64,000 nt of DNA, from contig NZ_QYYG01000012.1 of the NCBI RefSeq assembly GCF_003591175.1, forward strand, positions 62,001-126,000. Direction: 5' to 3'. Below the pieces are notes generated by a model. The model did no database searches, was not told the origin of the DNA, and saw only the letters and a program-made list of their open reading frames with translations. Below are positions 28,893 through 42,703 of the stretch, in pieces. The stretch is from Serratia inhibens (GTDB lineage: Bacteria > Pseudomonadota > Gammaproteobacteria > Enterobacterales > Enterobacteriaceae). The translations under genes were made by a program, and so were the position numbers. Position 1 is the first letter of the stretch. Each line of letters starts with the position of its first letter.

Positions 28893-29417
28893 TCATGCGG
28901 TTTCCGTACTGCCCGCCGCGTACAACGGCGAACCGGGTAAAAACAGTTCGGTCAGCAACAACGGCTTGCCCGCCAGCCGCAAACGGGAGCGGCGCGCCCA
29001 CAGCGCACCCTGCCGACCCATATGAATGTAATCGCGGGTCAATTCACCGCTGCTGAACAGATAGCGCCCCAGCGGCAGCGTGCCCAAATCCACCAGCGCC
29101 TGATCCGGGCCGGTCAGGGTTTCCTGCGGGATCACCGTGCGCCCCAACAGCCAGGGCTGGTTATCGCCCAGCAGTATAATCTCACGCAGCCAATAACGCG
29201 GGCTGTCCGGCAGGTGCTCGGCCTCTTCACCCAACTGGTCGCGGGTGACGAAACATTCGCGCTGCGGTTCAACGTGCACGCGCCCGCAGTGGCGTTCAAA
29301 ACGGCGGGTCATGGATCCTAACTCCATCAGCCAATCGCTGACGGTGGCGGGTACCGGGGGGGATTGCGTAGATAACCACTCAAGCGGCGGCAGGATGGAA
29401 TCCCTATTGCCAGACAT
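28893..29417 (-). CDS. ubiC: Chorismate pyruvate-lyase
   Basis: 174 residues. It splits chorismate to 4-hydroxybenzoate and pyruvate, committing chorismate to ubiquinone. '[20 protein letters not shown]' (about 73-92) with the conserved arginine and '[16 protein letters not shown]' (near 117-132) match the family; '[12 protein letters not shown]' is near the C-terminus with the catalytic glutamate. First gene of ubiC-ubiA. Moderately longer than E. coli UbiC (165). Confidence 0.96.
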   Translation of the reverse strand: MSGNRDSILPPLEWLSTQSPPVPATVSDWLMELGSMTRRFERHCGRVHVEPQRECFVTRDQLGEEAEHLPDSPRYWLREIILLGDNQPWLLGRTVIPQETLTGPDQALVDLGTLPLGRYLFSSGELTRDYIHMGRQGALWARRSRLRLAGKPLLLTELFLPGSPLYAAGSTETA

Positions 29418-29652
29418 TGTTCTACTCCAGGCCCGACGCCGCCCCCTGCGGACCGCACCGGACCATACAAACTGTTAACAGAAATCCATTGTAACGCAGA
29501 AATTCAAAAGCGGCAGGCGGATTCGTGGCGCGGCAGGCAGCAAAATCGCGGCGGTAAAACGTCGCAATGTCATCTTTCTGCCCTTTCTGAAACCGCCGAA
29601 CAGGTGCTGACAGCAGCACCAACATCATGCAAGCACCAGATCCTTATCTGCC

Positions 29653-29869
29653 GGGCATGCGTTAGTGATGGCCAGGTTGCTGGAGCGATAGGTGACCATG
29701 CGCAATAGCATGTGAAGTGACACGCGGCAGCTCTCGCCGCTGGCGACCGGACAGCCTGCGGTTGACAGTCGGCATGCCGGAACCGCAGGGCAAAAGGGTA
29801 CGGGTGATGGAACAGGTAGATAACGCCCGTCTGCTGGCGCTGATTGGCGAAACTCTGGCCCGCGCATGA
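29653..29869 (+). pseudogene. 3' remnant of a HisC-type aminotransferase gene
   Basis: Two pieces on the plus strand read like the end of a histidinol-phosphate-type PLP aminotransferase. The first, 29653-29712, gives 'GHALVMARLLER', a stop, then 'VTMRNSM' and a stop, like the usual 'LLexGVxxR' strand. The second, 29717-29866 in another frame, gives 'RPDSLRLTVGMPE' and later 'NARLLALIGETLARA', like the usual 'LRITVGxxEENxRLLxxL' end. No upstream part is left. The rest of the 507-base gap between ubiC and malM (29418-29924) shows nothing else. The family call is from pattern memory and could be wrong. Confidence 0.45.
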
Positions 29870-29924
29870 AAAAAGGTGCGCCGGGGCGCACCAATCATCG
29901 AGCCAGCATCGGCAGCGTCGGGTA

Positions 29925-30827
29925 CTACCCCTTGCCTTTCACGCTGCCAATAAACGTTTCACGCGCTGTGGTGGAACCCAGTCTTTCAGCCTCATTCATC
30001 AGTTTCAGCGCCTTATCGATATCGCCCGCCTTCACCGCCTGCCTGATGCTGTTATTGAAGTAGCTTTCGGTGTCGTTCAGCATCGGCTCCGAAGGCTTGG
30101 CCGGTGCCGCGGCAGGTGCCGCCGTGGCCGGTGCGGTTGACCCCACCACCACCGGTGCAGCGGCCGGCGCCGGTTGCAGCATACCGATCATCACGTTGCC
30201 GGAACCCTGTTCAGCGGTCACCTTCAACTTAAGCGTCCCGCTGACGCTATGGCTGGCGATCGGGTCCGGAATATCCGGTACCGCGTTACCCACACCGGCG
30301 GCATAGGCCTTGGCCGGGTTGGTCAACTGAGTGGTTTTGGCCAGATCCTGACGGGTGGTGTACACCAGCATATAAATCTGTTTTTGACCGAGCGCCGGGG
30401 TCAGCTTCAGCGTGCCCTCGAGGCGATCGGAGGACATCGCCCCCGGCGGTTGGTACGGGAAGTAGCTGCTCGGGTAATAGGCTGCCGGGCGCAGGTGCTC
30501 GTCCAGCACCAACACGCTTGGCGCGTAAATCGAATTATTCTTGCTGATGCTGCTCAGCGTGACTTCCAGCGAACCGCGATCGGCCGGCAGCGTATAGGCG
30601 GCTATGGCGCCCTGAATGTCGCCCTGATTGATTTGCGGGCTGACATTATCCAGTTTCACTTCCTGGCTGACCGGCGGTACCAGCGGTTGCCATGGCAGGC
30701 TTTGCAGCGTGGTGGCGCTGATGGCCGGAGCAACGGAGACATTGGCCGGCGTATCGGCATGGGCCGCCAATGGCGCCCCCAGGCTCAGCGCCAGTGACAA
30801 GCAGAGTGACAGCAGATTCTTTTTCAT
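29925..30827 (-). CDS. malM: Maltose operon periplasmic protein MalM
   Basis: 300 residues with a signal peptide (1-24, 'AAHA' cleavage). It matches E. coli MalM (306) in order: 'LPWQPLVPPVSQEVKLDN' near 44, a beta-rich middle with 'PSVLVLDEHLRPAAYYPSSYF', and an Ala/Pro-rich linker before a C-terminal helical tail that looks like two TPR-like helices ('FNNSIRQAVKAGDIDKALKLM'). Its exact function in maltose use is unknown. Last gene of the malK-lamB-malM transcript. Confidence 0.94.
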   Translation of the reverse strand: MKKNLLSLCLSLALSLGAPLAAHADTPANVSVAPAISATTLQSLPWQPLVPPVSQEVKLDNVSPQINQGDIQGAIAAYTLPADRGSLEVTLSSISKNNSIYAPSVLVLDEHLRPAAYYPSSYFPYQPPGAMSSDRLEGTLKLTPALGQKQIYMLVYTTRQDLAKTTQLTNPAKAYAAGVGNAVPDIPDPIASHSVSGTLKLKVTAEQGSGNVMIGMLQPAPAAAPVVVGSTAPATAAPAAAPAKPSEPMLNDTESYFNNSIRQAVKAGDIDKALKLMNEAERLGSTTARETFIGSVKGKG

Positions 30828-30924
30828 TGTTATACCCTCTATCAGCGCCGACGCAGGTCAGGCAAGAGAGCCGGCGTCGGCGAATACATGTTGGGGAGAG
30901 CGCATGGCCCTCCCCGTCCTGTCA

Positions 30925-33351
<2,427 letters not shown>

Positions 33352-33359
<8 letters not shown>

Positions 33360-34323
33360 GCGTTACTCCCCTGCTTTCGCAGTTAACATTTCGTGTAAAA
33401 ATGGCGGACGCAAAACCCGCCAAAACCCATTGATGACCCTCTTGCTGCGCGCCGTGCTGCCATGCCAGTGGCAAGGTCGCCTCAGACGGTGCGGCCGCCT
33501 GAGTATAGGGCTGCAGATTAATCAGCGCTTCAAGGCATTGATCCTGATGGGTAATAAGTAAACGAACCACGCCATTCTTTTGGCTGACTGCGCTCAACTC
33601 GCCGTGCTGGATCACCGGTAAGCGACGCAGCGCCAGCAGCGACTGGCAGTAACGCAAAGTGGATTGGTTGTCATGCTGTTGACGACTAATCGCCAGCGCG
33701 CGATGCTCTATCGCCACCTGCTGATACCAGTGGATTTCCCCGGCAGTCACCTGTTCTGGTGCCTCGTGCCACGGCATCGGCGTTTGCGCGCCCAGGGGAT
33801 CCAGCAGGCCGGCGGCATGCGGCAGGCCCAGTTCCTCGCCCTGATACAGGCAGACAGGCGCAGGCAACATCGCCAGCAGCGTCAAAAACGCATCGGCAGA
33901 GCGTAAATTCCCCTGTCCCCAATGGCTGACCACCCGTGGCTGGTCCGCATCGCCGGTGCTCCACAGACTGTCAGTCAGCGTGGTGCGACGAGCATGCAAT
34001 ACCTCAACCAGCAGCTCGATGCTGAAGGGCACGACCTCCAGCGCCAACCGACTGCGGACGTACTGCTGCCGGACGGCAGAGTGGCGGACAAGGCTCTGCC
34101 CATCGCAGTACCACAGCCCGAGCCCCTGAGCGGCTACCGCAGCGGCGGCTTGCGCCGACAGCTCATGCGGCAATACCAGACCATCGACAGACAACGTTTT
34201 CAGGTAAGGCAGCGCCGCAACCATGCCGTGCACGTCGCCCACGCCATCCCCGTTTCCATCGCGGAAACTGACCGGATGGATCCGGTACAGGGTGGGTTGA
34301 GTGACGGTAGGCATTAGCGACAT
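33352..34323 (-). CDS. Shortened GH13 (alpha-amylase family) protein in the mal operon
   Basis: About 323 residues from ATG 34323; GH13 glucosidases have 500-600. The start '[19 protein letters not shown]' and '[12 protein letters not shown]' is the first beta-alpha unit of the GH13 barrel. Then about 100 poorly matching residues replace domain B and the strands carrying the nucleophile Asp and acid Glu. The later part returns to family sequence: '[14 protein letters not shown]' (normally NHDQPR, here His is Ala), '[18 protein letters not shown]' and a C-terminal beta domain. No catalytic pair is visible, so it is either a pseudoenzyme, perhaps a maltodextrin-binding or regulatory protein, or a decaying gene kept open. 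It overlaps malK by eight bases and would be cotranscribed from the MalT-controlled promoter. Longer in-frame starts exist upstream (to 34410). Confidence 0.7.
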
Positions 34324-34421
34324 AAATCCGGTTCCCTGCTGCACGTGACGATGAAAATCAATGAGGCCGATACTGCGGTAATCCCCACAAGGGGTAATCA
34401 TCCGTAACAAGATTTTTCATG

Positions 34422-34600
34422 GGGGAGGAGATGGGAGGATGAGAGAACGACAGACGCGGCGAGAAGTTCAACGCTTAAAGCAAATCTGTGATCCCTATGG
34501 CAAAAATCGTCACCCTATTCTGTGTCTGACACCACAGAATAGGGCACAACGTTAACTGGATCACACTCCACAGCAGTGGGGCGTAGAGGGGGGGAGGATG
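34422..34600. promoter_or_regulatory. Divergent mal promoter region with MalT-box-like sites
   Basis: Sequences near the MalT consensus GGGGA(T/G)GAGG on the plus strand: GGGGAGGAGA (34422-34431, nine of ten), TGGGAGGATG (34432-34441, eight) and GGGGAGGATG (34591-34600, nine). They lie between the GH13/malK operon and malE. MalT, induced by maltotriose, should activate both directions, as in E. coli. Confidence 0.6.
34513..34544. promoter_or_regulatory. CRP-like inverted repeat in the mal control region
   Basis: A perfect 12-bp inverted repeat (CCCTATTCTGTG 34513-34524; CACAGAATAGGG 34533-34544) with eight bases between. The core TGTG-N8-CACA has the spacing of a CRP site (TGTGA-N6-TCACA) though the inner A and T are replaced. 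The malEp/malKp region of E. coli has several CRP sites. Alternatively a hairpin. Confidence 0.5.
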
Positions 34601-34682
34601 AGAATGTGTCGCTTTGTGACCCACTATTACCGCGAAACCTCTCTCCTTGATTTACGTGCCCATAAAAAAGAAGGATTGGATT

Positions 34683-35876
34683 ATGACTCGCAGCTTTACC
34701 ACCGCCCGTACGCTGGTGCTTTCCGCTCTGACCACCTTGGTGCTTTCCTCTTCCGCCTTCGCCAAGATCGAGGAAGGGAAACTGGTTATCTGGATCAACG
34801 GCGATAAAGGCTATAACGGCCTGGCCGAAGTCGGCAAAAAGTTCGAGAAAGACACCGGCATTAAAGTCACCATTGAGCACCCGGACAAGCTGGAAGAAAA
34901 ATATCCGCAGGTAGCCGCCACCGGCGACGGCCCGGACATCATCTTCTGGGCTCATGACCGCTTTGGCGGCTACGCGCAGTCCGGCCTGTTGGCCGAGATC
35001 CACCCTTCCAAAGCCTTCCAGGACAAGCTGTTCCCGTTCACCTGGGACGCGGTGCGTTATGACGGCAAGCTGATTGGCTACCCGATCGCGGTAGAAGCGC
35101 TGTCGCTGATTTATAACAAAGACCTGATCAAAGAAGCGCCAAAAACCTGGGAAGAGATCCCGGCGCTGGACAAAGAGCTGCGCGCCAAAGGCAAGAGCGC
35201 CATCATGTGGAACCTGCAGGAACCCTACTTCACCTGGCCGATTATTGCCGCCGACGGCGGTTATGCCTTCAAGTATGAGAACGGCAAATACAACATCAAG
35301 GACGTTGGCGTCGCCAACGCCGGTTCACAGGCCGGCCTGCAGTTCATCGTCGATCTGGTGAAAAACAAACACGTCAACGCCGATACCGATTACTCGATTG
35401 CCGAAGCCGCCTTCAACAAAGGCCAGACCGCAATGACCATCAACGGCCCTTGGGCGTGGGCAAACATCGAGCAAAGCAAAATCAATTACGGCGTTACCCT
35501 GCTGCCGACCTTCAAAGGCAAGGCGTCCAAACCCTTCGTCGGCGTGCTGACCGCCGGGATCAACGCCGCCAGCCCGAACAAAGAGCTGGCGACCGAATTC
35601 CTGGAAAACTACCTGCTGACCAACGAGGGTTTGGCGGACGTCAACAAGGACAAACCGCTGGGTGCCGTGGCGCTGAAGTCATACCAGGAGCAGTTGGCGA
35701 AAGATCCGAAGATTGCCGCCACCATGGCAAACTCGCAGACCGGCGAAATCATGCCTAACATCCCGCAGATGAGCGCCTTCTGGTACGCCGAACGCAGCGC
35801 GGTGATCAACGCCGTCAGCGGCCGCCAGACGGTGAAAGCCGCGCTGGATGACGTGCAAACTCGTATTACCAAGTAA
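34683..35876 (+). CDS. malE: Maltose/maltodextrin-binding protein
   Basis: 397 residues (E. coli 396); signal peptide 1-27, mature start '[20 protein letters not shown]'. It captures maltodextrins in the periplasm and delivers them to MalFGK2. The start at 34683 is preceded by AAGGA; an ATG 36 bases earlier in frame lacks a site and would precede a normal signal peptide. Head of malE-malF-malG. Confidence 0.98.
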   Translation: MTRSFTTARTLVLSALTTLVLSSSAFAKIEEGKLVIWINGDKGYNGLAEVGKKFEKDTGIKVTIEHPDKLEEKYPQVAATGDGPDIIFWAHDRFGGYAQSGLLAEIHPSKAFQDKLFPFTWDAVRYDGKLIGYPIAVEALSLIYNKDLIKEAPKTWEEIPALDKELRAKGKSAIMWNLQEPYFTWPIIAADGGYAFKYENGKYNIKDVGVANAGSQAGLQFIVDLVKNKHVNADTDYSIAEAAFNKGQTAMTINGPWAWANIEQSKINYGVTLLPTFKGKASKPFVGVLTAGINAASPNKELATEFLENYLLTNEGLADVNKDKPLGAVALKSYQEQLAKDPKIAATMANSQTGEIMPNIPQMSAFWYAERSAVINAVSGRQTVKAALDDVQTRITK

Positions 35877-35939
35877 CAAACTACGTTGTGCGGGGCGCGG
35901 TAAAGCGCCCCGCTGTTGCTCCACAGAAAGGAACGCCCT

Positions 35940-37517
35940 ATGCAATTAGCTCACGCCGGGTCGCCTGCGCGCAAGAAATCGAAGTGGTGGCAGAGTGACG
36001 TACTGAAATGGCTGGTGATCGGCCTGTTCAGTCTGGTTACCTGCTACCTGATTGTGTTGATGTATGCACAGGGTGAATACCTGTTTGCCATTCTGACGCT
36101 GATTCTGGTCAGCGCCGGGCTTTACGTCTTCGCCAACCGCCGTGCTTACGCCTGGCGTTACGTCTATCCGGGCATCGCCGGCATGGGGCTGTTTGTCCTG
36201 TTTCCGCTGATTTGCACCATCGCCATCGCCTTTACCAACTACAGCAGCACCAACCAGCTCACCTTTGAGCGCGCCCAGTCGGTGCTGATGCAACGCCAGT
36301 TCCAGACCGGCAAGACCTTCACTTTCGGTCTGTACCCGGCGGAAAACCAGCAGTGGCGCCTGCAGTTAACCCACCCTGACAGTGGCCAACAGCTGATTTC
36401 CGGGCCGTTCAGCTTTGATGCCAACGCGCCGCAAACGCTGAAATTGACGGTGGAAAATGCCGAACCGACAGGCGAACGCGCCACGCTGCGGGTGATTACC
36501 CAGAACCGCCAGGCACTGAGCCAATTGGTGGCGCAGTTACCGGAAGGCGGCGAGCTGCGCATGAGTTCACTGCGCCAGTTTTCCGGTACCTCCCCGCTGT
36601 ACCTGCTGGACAAAGACAGCAAGGTGCTGACCGACCAACAGACCCATATACAATACCGACCGAACCCGGACATTGGCTTCTATCAGGCGCTGAATGCCGA
36701 CGGCAACTGGGCCAAAGAAACCCTTAGCCCGGGGTACACCGTCACCATCGGCTGGAAAAACTTCCTGCGCGTTTTGCAGGATGAAGGCATCAAAAAGCCG
36801 TTCGTGTCGATCTTTATCTGGACCATAGTGTTCTCGGTGCTGACCGTGATCCTCACCGTGGCCGTGGGCATGGTGCTGGCCTGCGTGGTGCAGTGGGAAG
36901 CGCTGAAAGGCAAAGCCGTGTACCGCGTCATGCTGATCCTGCCCTACGCGGTACCGTCGTTTATTTCGATTCTGATTTTCAAAGGGTTGTTTAACCAAAG
37001 CTTCGGTGAAATCAACATGATGCTCAGCCATCTGTTCGGCATCAAACCGGCTTGGTTCAGCGATCCCATTACCGCCAAGAGCATGATTCTGATCGTCAAC
37101 ACCTGGCTGGGTTATCCGTACATGATGATCCTGTGCATGGGGCTGTTGAAAGCTATCCCCGACGATCTGTACGAAGCCTCGGCAATGGACGGCGCCACCC
37201 CGATGCAGAACTTTTTCCGCATCACTCTCCCGCTGTTGATCAAGCCGCTGACGCCGTTGATGATTGCCAGTTTCGCCTTTAACTTTAACAACTTCGTCTT
37301 GATTCAGCTGTTGACCAACGGTGGGCCGGACATGATCGGCACCACCACGCCGGCCGGTTATACCGACCTGCTGGTCAGCTACACCTACCGCATTGCCTTC
37401 GAAGGCGGCGGCGGGCAGGACTTCGGTCTGGCGGCCGCGATTGCCACGCTGATCTTCCTGCTGGTAGGCGCCCTGGCGATCCTGAACCTGAAAGCCAGCA
37501 AGATGAACTTCGACTAG
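35940..37517 (+). CDS. malF: Maltose ABC transporter permease MalF
   Basis: 525 residues (E. coli 514). Eight membrane helices with the large periplasmic loop P2 between helices 3 and 4 (about 95-275), which contacts MalE. The EAA loop '[17 protein letters not shown]' lies near 410-426. The ATG at 35940 follows AAAGGAA; an in-frame ATG 24 bases upstream lies before that site. malG follows after 11 bases. Confidence 0.97.
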   Translation: MQLAHAGSPARKKSKWWQSDVLKWLVIGLFSLVTCYLIVLMYAQGEYLFAILTLILVSAGLYVFANRRAYAWRYVYPGIAGMGLFVLFPLICTIAIAFTNYSSTNQLTFERAQSVLMQRQFQTGKTFTFGLYPAENQQWRLQLTHPDSGQQLISGPFSFDANAPQTLKLTVENAEPTGERATLRVITQNRQALSQLVAQLPEGGELRMSSLRQFSGTSPLYLLDKDSKVLTDQQTHIQYRPNPDIGFYQALNADGNWAKETLSPGYTVTIGWKNFLRVLQDEGIKKPFVSIFIWTIVFSVLTVILTVAVGMVLACVVQWEALKGKAVYRVMLILPYAVPSFISILIFKGLFNQSFGEINMMLSHLFGIKPAWFSDPITAKSMILIVNTWLGYPYMMILCMGLLKAIPDDLYEASAMDGATPMQNFFRITLPLLIKPLTPLMIASFAFNFNNFVLIQLLTNGGPDMIGTTTPAGYTDLLVSYTYRIAFEGGGGQDFGLAAAIATLIFLLVGALAILNLKASKMNFD

Positions 37518-37528
37518 GGAGAAAAAGA

Positions 37529-38419
37529 ATGGCTATGGTCCAACCCAAATCCCAGCGCCTGCGCCTGTGGATGACTCACACTTTGATGCTGTGCTTTATT
37601 GCCCTGATCATGTTCCCGTTGCTGATGGTGGTGACGATTTCACTGCGCTCCGGCAACTTTGCCACCGGCAGTCTGATACCGGAGCAGATTTCATGGGATC
37701 ACTGGCGTTTGGCGCTCGGCATGAGCGTGACGCACGCCGATGGCAGCGTCACCCCGCCGCCATTCCCGGTGCTGCTGTGGTTGTGGAATTCGATCAAGAT
37801 CGCGGTGATCACCGCTATCGGCATCGTCACCCTGTCCACGACCTGCGCCTATGCCTTTGCCCGCATGCGCTTTCGCGGTAAAAGCACGTTGCTGAAAAGC
37901 ATGCTGATTTTCCAGATGTTCCCGGCAGTGCTGTCGCTGGTGGCGCTATACGCGTTGTTCGATCGTCTGGGTCAGTACATTCCCTTTATCGGCCTGAACA
38001 CCCACGGCGGGGTGATCTTCGCCTATATGGGCGGCATTGCGCTGCACGTCTGGACCATCAAGGGCTATTTCGAAACTATCGACAATTCGCTGGAAGAAGC
38101 GGCGGCACTGGATGGCGCCAGCCCGTGGCAAGCCTTCCGCCTGGTGCTGCTGCCACTGTCGGTGCCGATTTTGGCGGTGGTGTTTATTCTGTCGTTTATC
38201 GCCGCTATCACCGAGGTGCCGGTAGCCTCTCTGCTGCTGCGCGACGTCAACAGCTATACGCTGGCGGTAGGGATGCAGCAATATCTGAACCCGCAGAACT
38301 ATTTATGGGGCGACTTTGCCGCCGCGGCGGTGTTGTCGGCTATTCCAATTACCGCCGTATTCCTGCTGGCTCAGCGCTGGTTGGTGGGTGGCCTGACGGC
38401 CGGCGGAGTCAAAGGTTAA
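37529..38419 (+). CDS. malG: Maltose ABC transporter permease MalG
   Basis: 296 residues, identical in length to E. coli MalG. Six membrane helices; EAA loop '[18 protein letters not shown]' near 189-206; C-terminus '[12 protein letters not shown]', whose tail reaches into the MalE-binding site in the known structure. Last gene of malEFG, followed by an ERIC element and a terminator. Confidence 0.98.
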   Translation: MAMVQPKSQRLRLWMTHTLMLCFIALIMFPLLMVVTISLRSGNFATGSLIPEQISWDHWRLALGMSVTHADGSVTPPPFPVLLWLWNSIKIAVITAIGIVTLSTTCAYAFARMRFRGKSTLLKSMLIFQMFPAVLSLVALYALFDRLGQYIPFIGLNTHGGVIFAYMGGIALHVWTIKGYFETIDNSLEEAAALDGASPWQAFRLVLLPLSVPILAVVFILSFIAAITEVPVASLLLRDVNSYTLAVGMQQYLNPQNYLWGDFAAAAVLSAIPITAVFLLAQRWLVGGLTAGGVKG

Positions 38420-38466
38420 GGTTTTTGCCACTGCAATGCGCTTGATGTACTTAGGTTTATTTTCTT

Positions 38467-38589
38467 TACCCTATGGATATCAAGTTACAGCCAGGCGACC
38501 AGCTCGCTCATCCCCAGGCGCTTACTTTGGTAAGTAACTGGGGTGTGCCAGTGCAGTCAACAACGCTGTAGCTTGAAAGACGACGGGTA
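38467..38589. repeat. ERIC element 1
   Basis: About 123 bases, bounded by TACCC and GGGTA, with the core 'CTCATCCCCAGGCGCTTAC' and 'GTAAGTAACTGGGGTG' of the enterobacterial repetitive intergenic consensus. It shares most of its sequence with the copy at 49085-49209. It lies between malG and its likely terminator and would be transcribed. Confidence 0.88.
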
Positions 38590-38607
38590 ATCAATACCTG
38601 TGTCTTC

Positions 38608-38632
38608 GGCGGCCCTATGGGCCGCCATTTTT
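38608..38632 (+). terminator. malEFG terminator
   Basis: GGCGGCCC-TAT-GGGCCGCC followed by ATTTTTAT, after the ERIC element. Confidence 0.8.
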
Positions 38633-38696
38633 ATGGCCTATCCAAAATAATTGGCGTTGCAACCAAGGCTGCTGCAGCGTCAAATATGAAGGGTAT

Positions 38697-39104
38697 TTAT
38701 TCGCGTTTCAAGCGGTCGGTGTTGGCCAAATAGAGAGTCACTACCAACAGCAATATCGCCCCGGCATAAATCAAGGTATCAAATGGGTTTTTATGATCTA
38801 CTATGATCAAACGAATAATCGCGGTAATGCCGATATAGATGAAATAGCGCAGCGGAAAATGATATCCCGATTCAAAATACTTGACGATCAAGGCGATGAA
38901 CTCAAAATACAGAAAGTAAATCACGATGCCTTCGATCAACAGATAGGACGATGATTCCTCACTGTTTACAAACAATACTTTCGCCAAGTGAATAGTTTCT
39001 TTCACCAAAAAAACGATCAAGATCGCCGCCAGCAGCAGCAGCCCGACGTTCAGTACCCGCTGCAACCCCTTCGCAACCATTATCGAACGCGATGTTTTCG
39101 CCAT
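38697..39104 (-). CDS. psiE: Phosphate-starvation-inducible protein PsiE
   Basis: 135 residues with four hydrophobic segments; '[15 protein letters not shown]' (about 58-72) and '[20 protein letters not shown]' (77-96) match E. coli PsiE (136). An inner membrane protein induced by phosphate limitation, of unknown function. In E. coli it is also next to malG. Diverges from wzi. Confidence 0.95.
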   Translation of the reverse strand: MAKTSRSIMVAKGLQRVLNVGLLLLAAILIVFLVKETIHLAKVLFVNSEESSSYLLIEGIVIYFLYFEFIALIVKYFESGYHFPLRYFIYIGITAIIRLIIVDHKNPFDTLIYAGAILLLVVTLYLANTDRLKRE

Positions 39105-39328
39105 AAGAACTCCCCTTAAATACCACTGAAATTATCCGCGCATCCTAACATAGGCATTATCTTAAAATTTATTACCCCTGATGAAATCACTTTAAACTCA
39201 ATTTAATTCAATTAGTTACATTAGGATATTTCTGGTTGATATATTTGTAGCAAATTGAAATGTCAACTATGATGGGACATAGATCTTTACATAAAACTAA
39301 TAACCTCGAATTAACAAGGGAATTCTTT

Positions 39329-40765
39329 ATGCGCGCTAAACTTAACGGACTGGTCGCGGCGGGCCTGTTTACCTGTGCATTAACCGGCCACGCAGCCGGC
39401 CTGGTCACTCCTGATAACGATCTGCGTAACGACCTCGCCTGGTTGTCCGACCGCGGCGTGATTAACGTCAGTTTGTCCACCTGGCCGCTGAGCCAGGAAG
39501 AAATCAGCTCGGTTATTTCACAAGCCAAGCCGGTAACCGGTACCGAGAAAAGCGTCATTGACCGCGTTCAGCGCCGTGTCGATGCCCTGAAAGCCAATAT
39601 CCGCGTCAGCGGCTACGCCTCTACCGACAAACCCGGCACCCCGCAGGGCTTCGGTCAGAATGAATATGCTGACGATCGCCTGACCATCGGCGCCGGCGCC
39701 AACGGCGAATTCTGGGACGTGCGTGTACAAGGTTCCGTCGAAGGCGATCAACGCGTCAGCGACGGTTCCAAATTCAATATGCAGGGCTCTTATGGTGCAG
39801 TGAAGATCTGGAACCAGTGGCTGTCCTTCGGTGAAGTCTCCCAATGGTGGGGCCCAGGTTACGACGGCAGCCTGATTCGCTCCGACGCCGCACGCCCGGT
39901 GGCCGGCTTTATGCTGCAACGCGCCGACCAGTCGCCGTTTGAAACGCCTTGGCTGTCGTGGATTGGCCGCTGGCAGTACCAACTGACCGCAGGCCAGCTG
40001 TCGCAATATGCTGCAGTCCCCCATACCAAGTTGATTGGTGGTCGTTTCACCATGATGCCAACCGACTTCGTGGAGTTGGGTGCCTCGCGCATCATGCAAT
40101 GGGGTGGTGAAGGCCGACCTCAGTCCTGGAGTTCTTTCTGGAATGCGTTTGCTGGTAATGACAACGATGACTCCGGCCAAGGCAACGATCCGGGTAACCA
40201 GCTTGCCGGCTTCGACTTCAAACTGAAAATGCAGCCGTTGATTGGCTTGCCGGTAAGCTTGTATGGTCAGTTGGTAGGGGAAGACGAAGCGGGTATGTTA
40301 CCGTCACACAACGCCTACTTGTTAGGGCTGGAAGGCCATCCAGAATGGGGTTCAACTACGATTAACTGGAGCATCGAGGGGACCGATACCCGTTCCGACG
40401 GTAAAACCGACAACGTGATGTACCGTCACTATACTTATAAAGGCGGTTACTACCAGCAGGGTTATCCGCTGGGCCATGCGATGGGCGGCGATGGTCAGAT
40501 GTTGTCTGGTCGCATAGAGCTGGTACTGGATGACAGCCAACGCTGGAGCACCCGTTTGGTGTACGCCAAAGTGAACCCGAACAACCAGTCAATCAACCAG
40601 GCGTTCCCGAAATCTGACACGCTGAAAGGCATTCAGCTCGGCTGGGGTTACACCCTGGATTCCCAGGTCAAGTTTGATACCAGCCTGTGGTATACCGATA
40701 ACAATGCCAGCACCGCCGATGACGTGGGCGCAGGCATCAGCTTCGAAGTGCCTATCAACCTGTAA
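39329..40765 (+). CDS. wzi: Wzi-family outer membrane protein (capsule attachment)
   Basis: 478 residues; Klebsiella Wzi has about 476. Signal peptide 1-22, then 'AGLVTPDNDLRNDLAWLSDRG' type start, and the conserved 'WWGPGYDGSLIRSDA', 'SRIMQWGGEGRPQS' and 'YYQQGYPLGHAMGGDGQ' blocks. Wzi is an 18-stranded barrel acting as a lectin that holds group 1 capsule polysaccharide on the cell surface. No other capsule gene is near, so this copy acts on a polysaccharide made elsewhere or on another surface glycan. The start at 39329 follows AAGGG; upstream starts precede the signal peptide. A strong terminator follows. Confidence 0.9.
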   Translation: MRAKLNGLVAAGLFTCALTGHAAGLVTPDNDLRNDLAWLSDRGVINVSLSTWPLSQEEISSVISQAKPVTGTEKSVIDRVQRRVDALKANIRVSGYASTDKPGTPQGFGQNEYADDRLTIGAGANGEFWDVRVQGSVEGDQRVSDGSKFNMQGSYGAVKIWNQWLSFGEVSQWWGPGYDGSLIRSDAARPVAGFMLQRADQSPFETPWLSWIGRWQYQLTAGQLSQYAAVPHTKLIGGRFTMMPTDFVELGASRIMQWGGEGRPQSWSSFWNAFAGNDNDDSGQGNDPGNQLAGFDFKLKMQPLIGLPVSLYGQLVGEDEAGMLPSHNAYLLGLEGHPEWGSTTINWSIEGTDTRSDGKTDNVMYRHYTYKGGYYQQGYPLGHAMGGDGQMLSGRIELVLDDSQRWSTRLVYAKVNPNNQSINQAFPKSDTLKGIQLGWGYTLDSQVKFDTSLWYTDNNASTADDVGAGISFEVPINL

Positions 40766-40776
40766 TCATCAAGATG

Positions 40777-40804
40777 TAAAAAAACCCGCCGCGGCGGGTT
40801 TTTT
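40777..40804. terminator. Bidirectional terminator between wzi and pgi
   Basis: AAAAAACCCGCC-GC-GGCGGGTTTTTT, a palindrome with A and T runs on the two sides, between convergent wzi and pgi. Confidence 0.9.
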
Positions 40805-40828
40805 ATTGGTATCAATCAGATATGGCTA

Positions 40829-42541
<1,713 letters not shown>

Positions 42542-42703
42542 TTATGATCTCTTTTCTTGCGATAGGCGCTAACTGTCAAACCTCCCCTGCATCGTTTCAG
42601 CCATTCCCCTATACTTTTGGATAACAGCCTGTTATCAGGGTTGCCGAACTGTCACTGAAATGTGCCATTGTTGCTGATAACCAATTCGAGAAGGACCTCC
42701 GCC

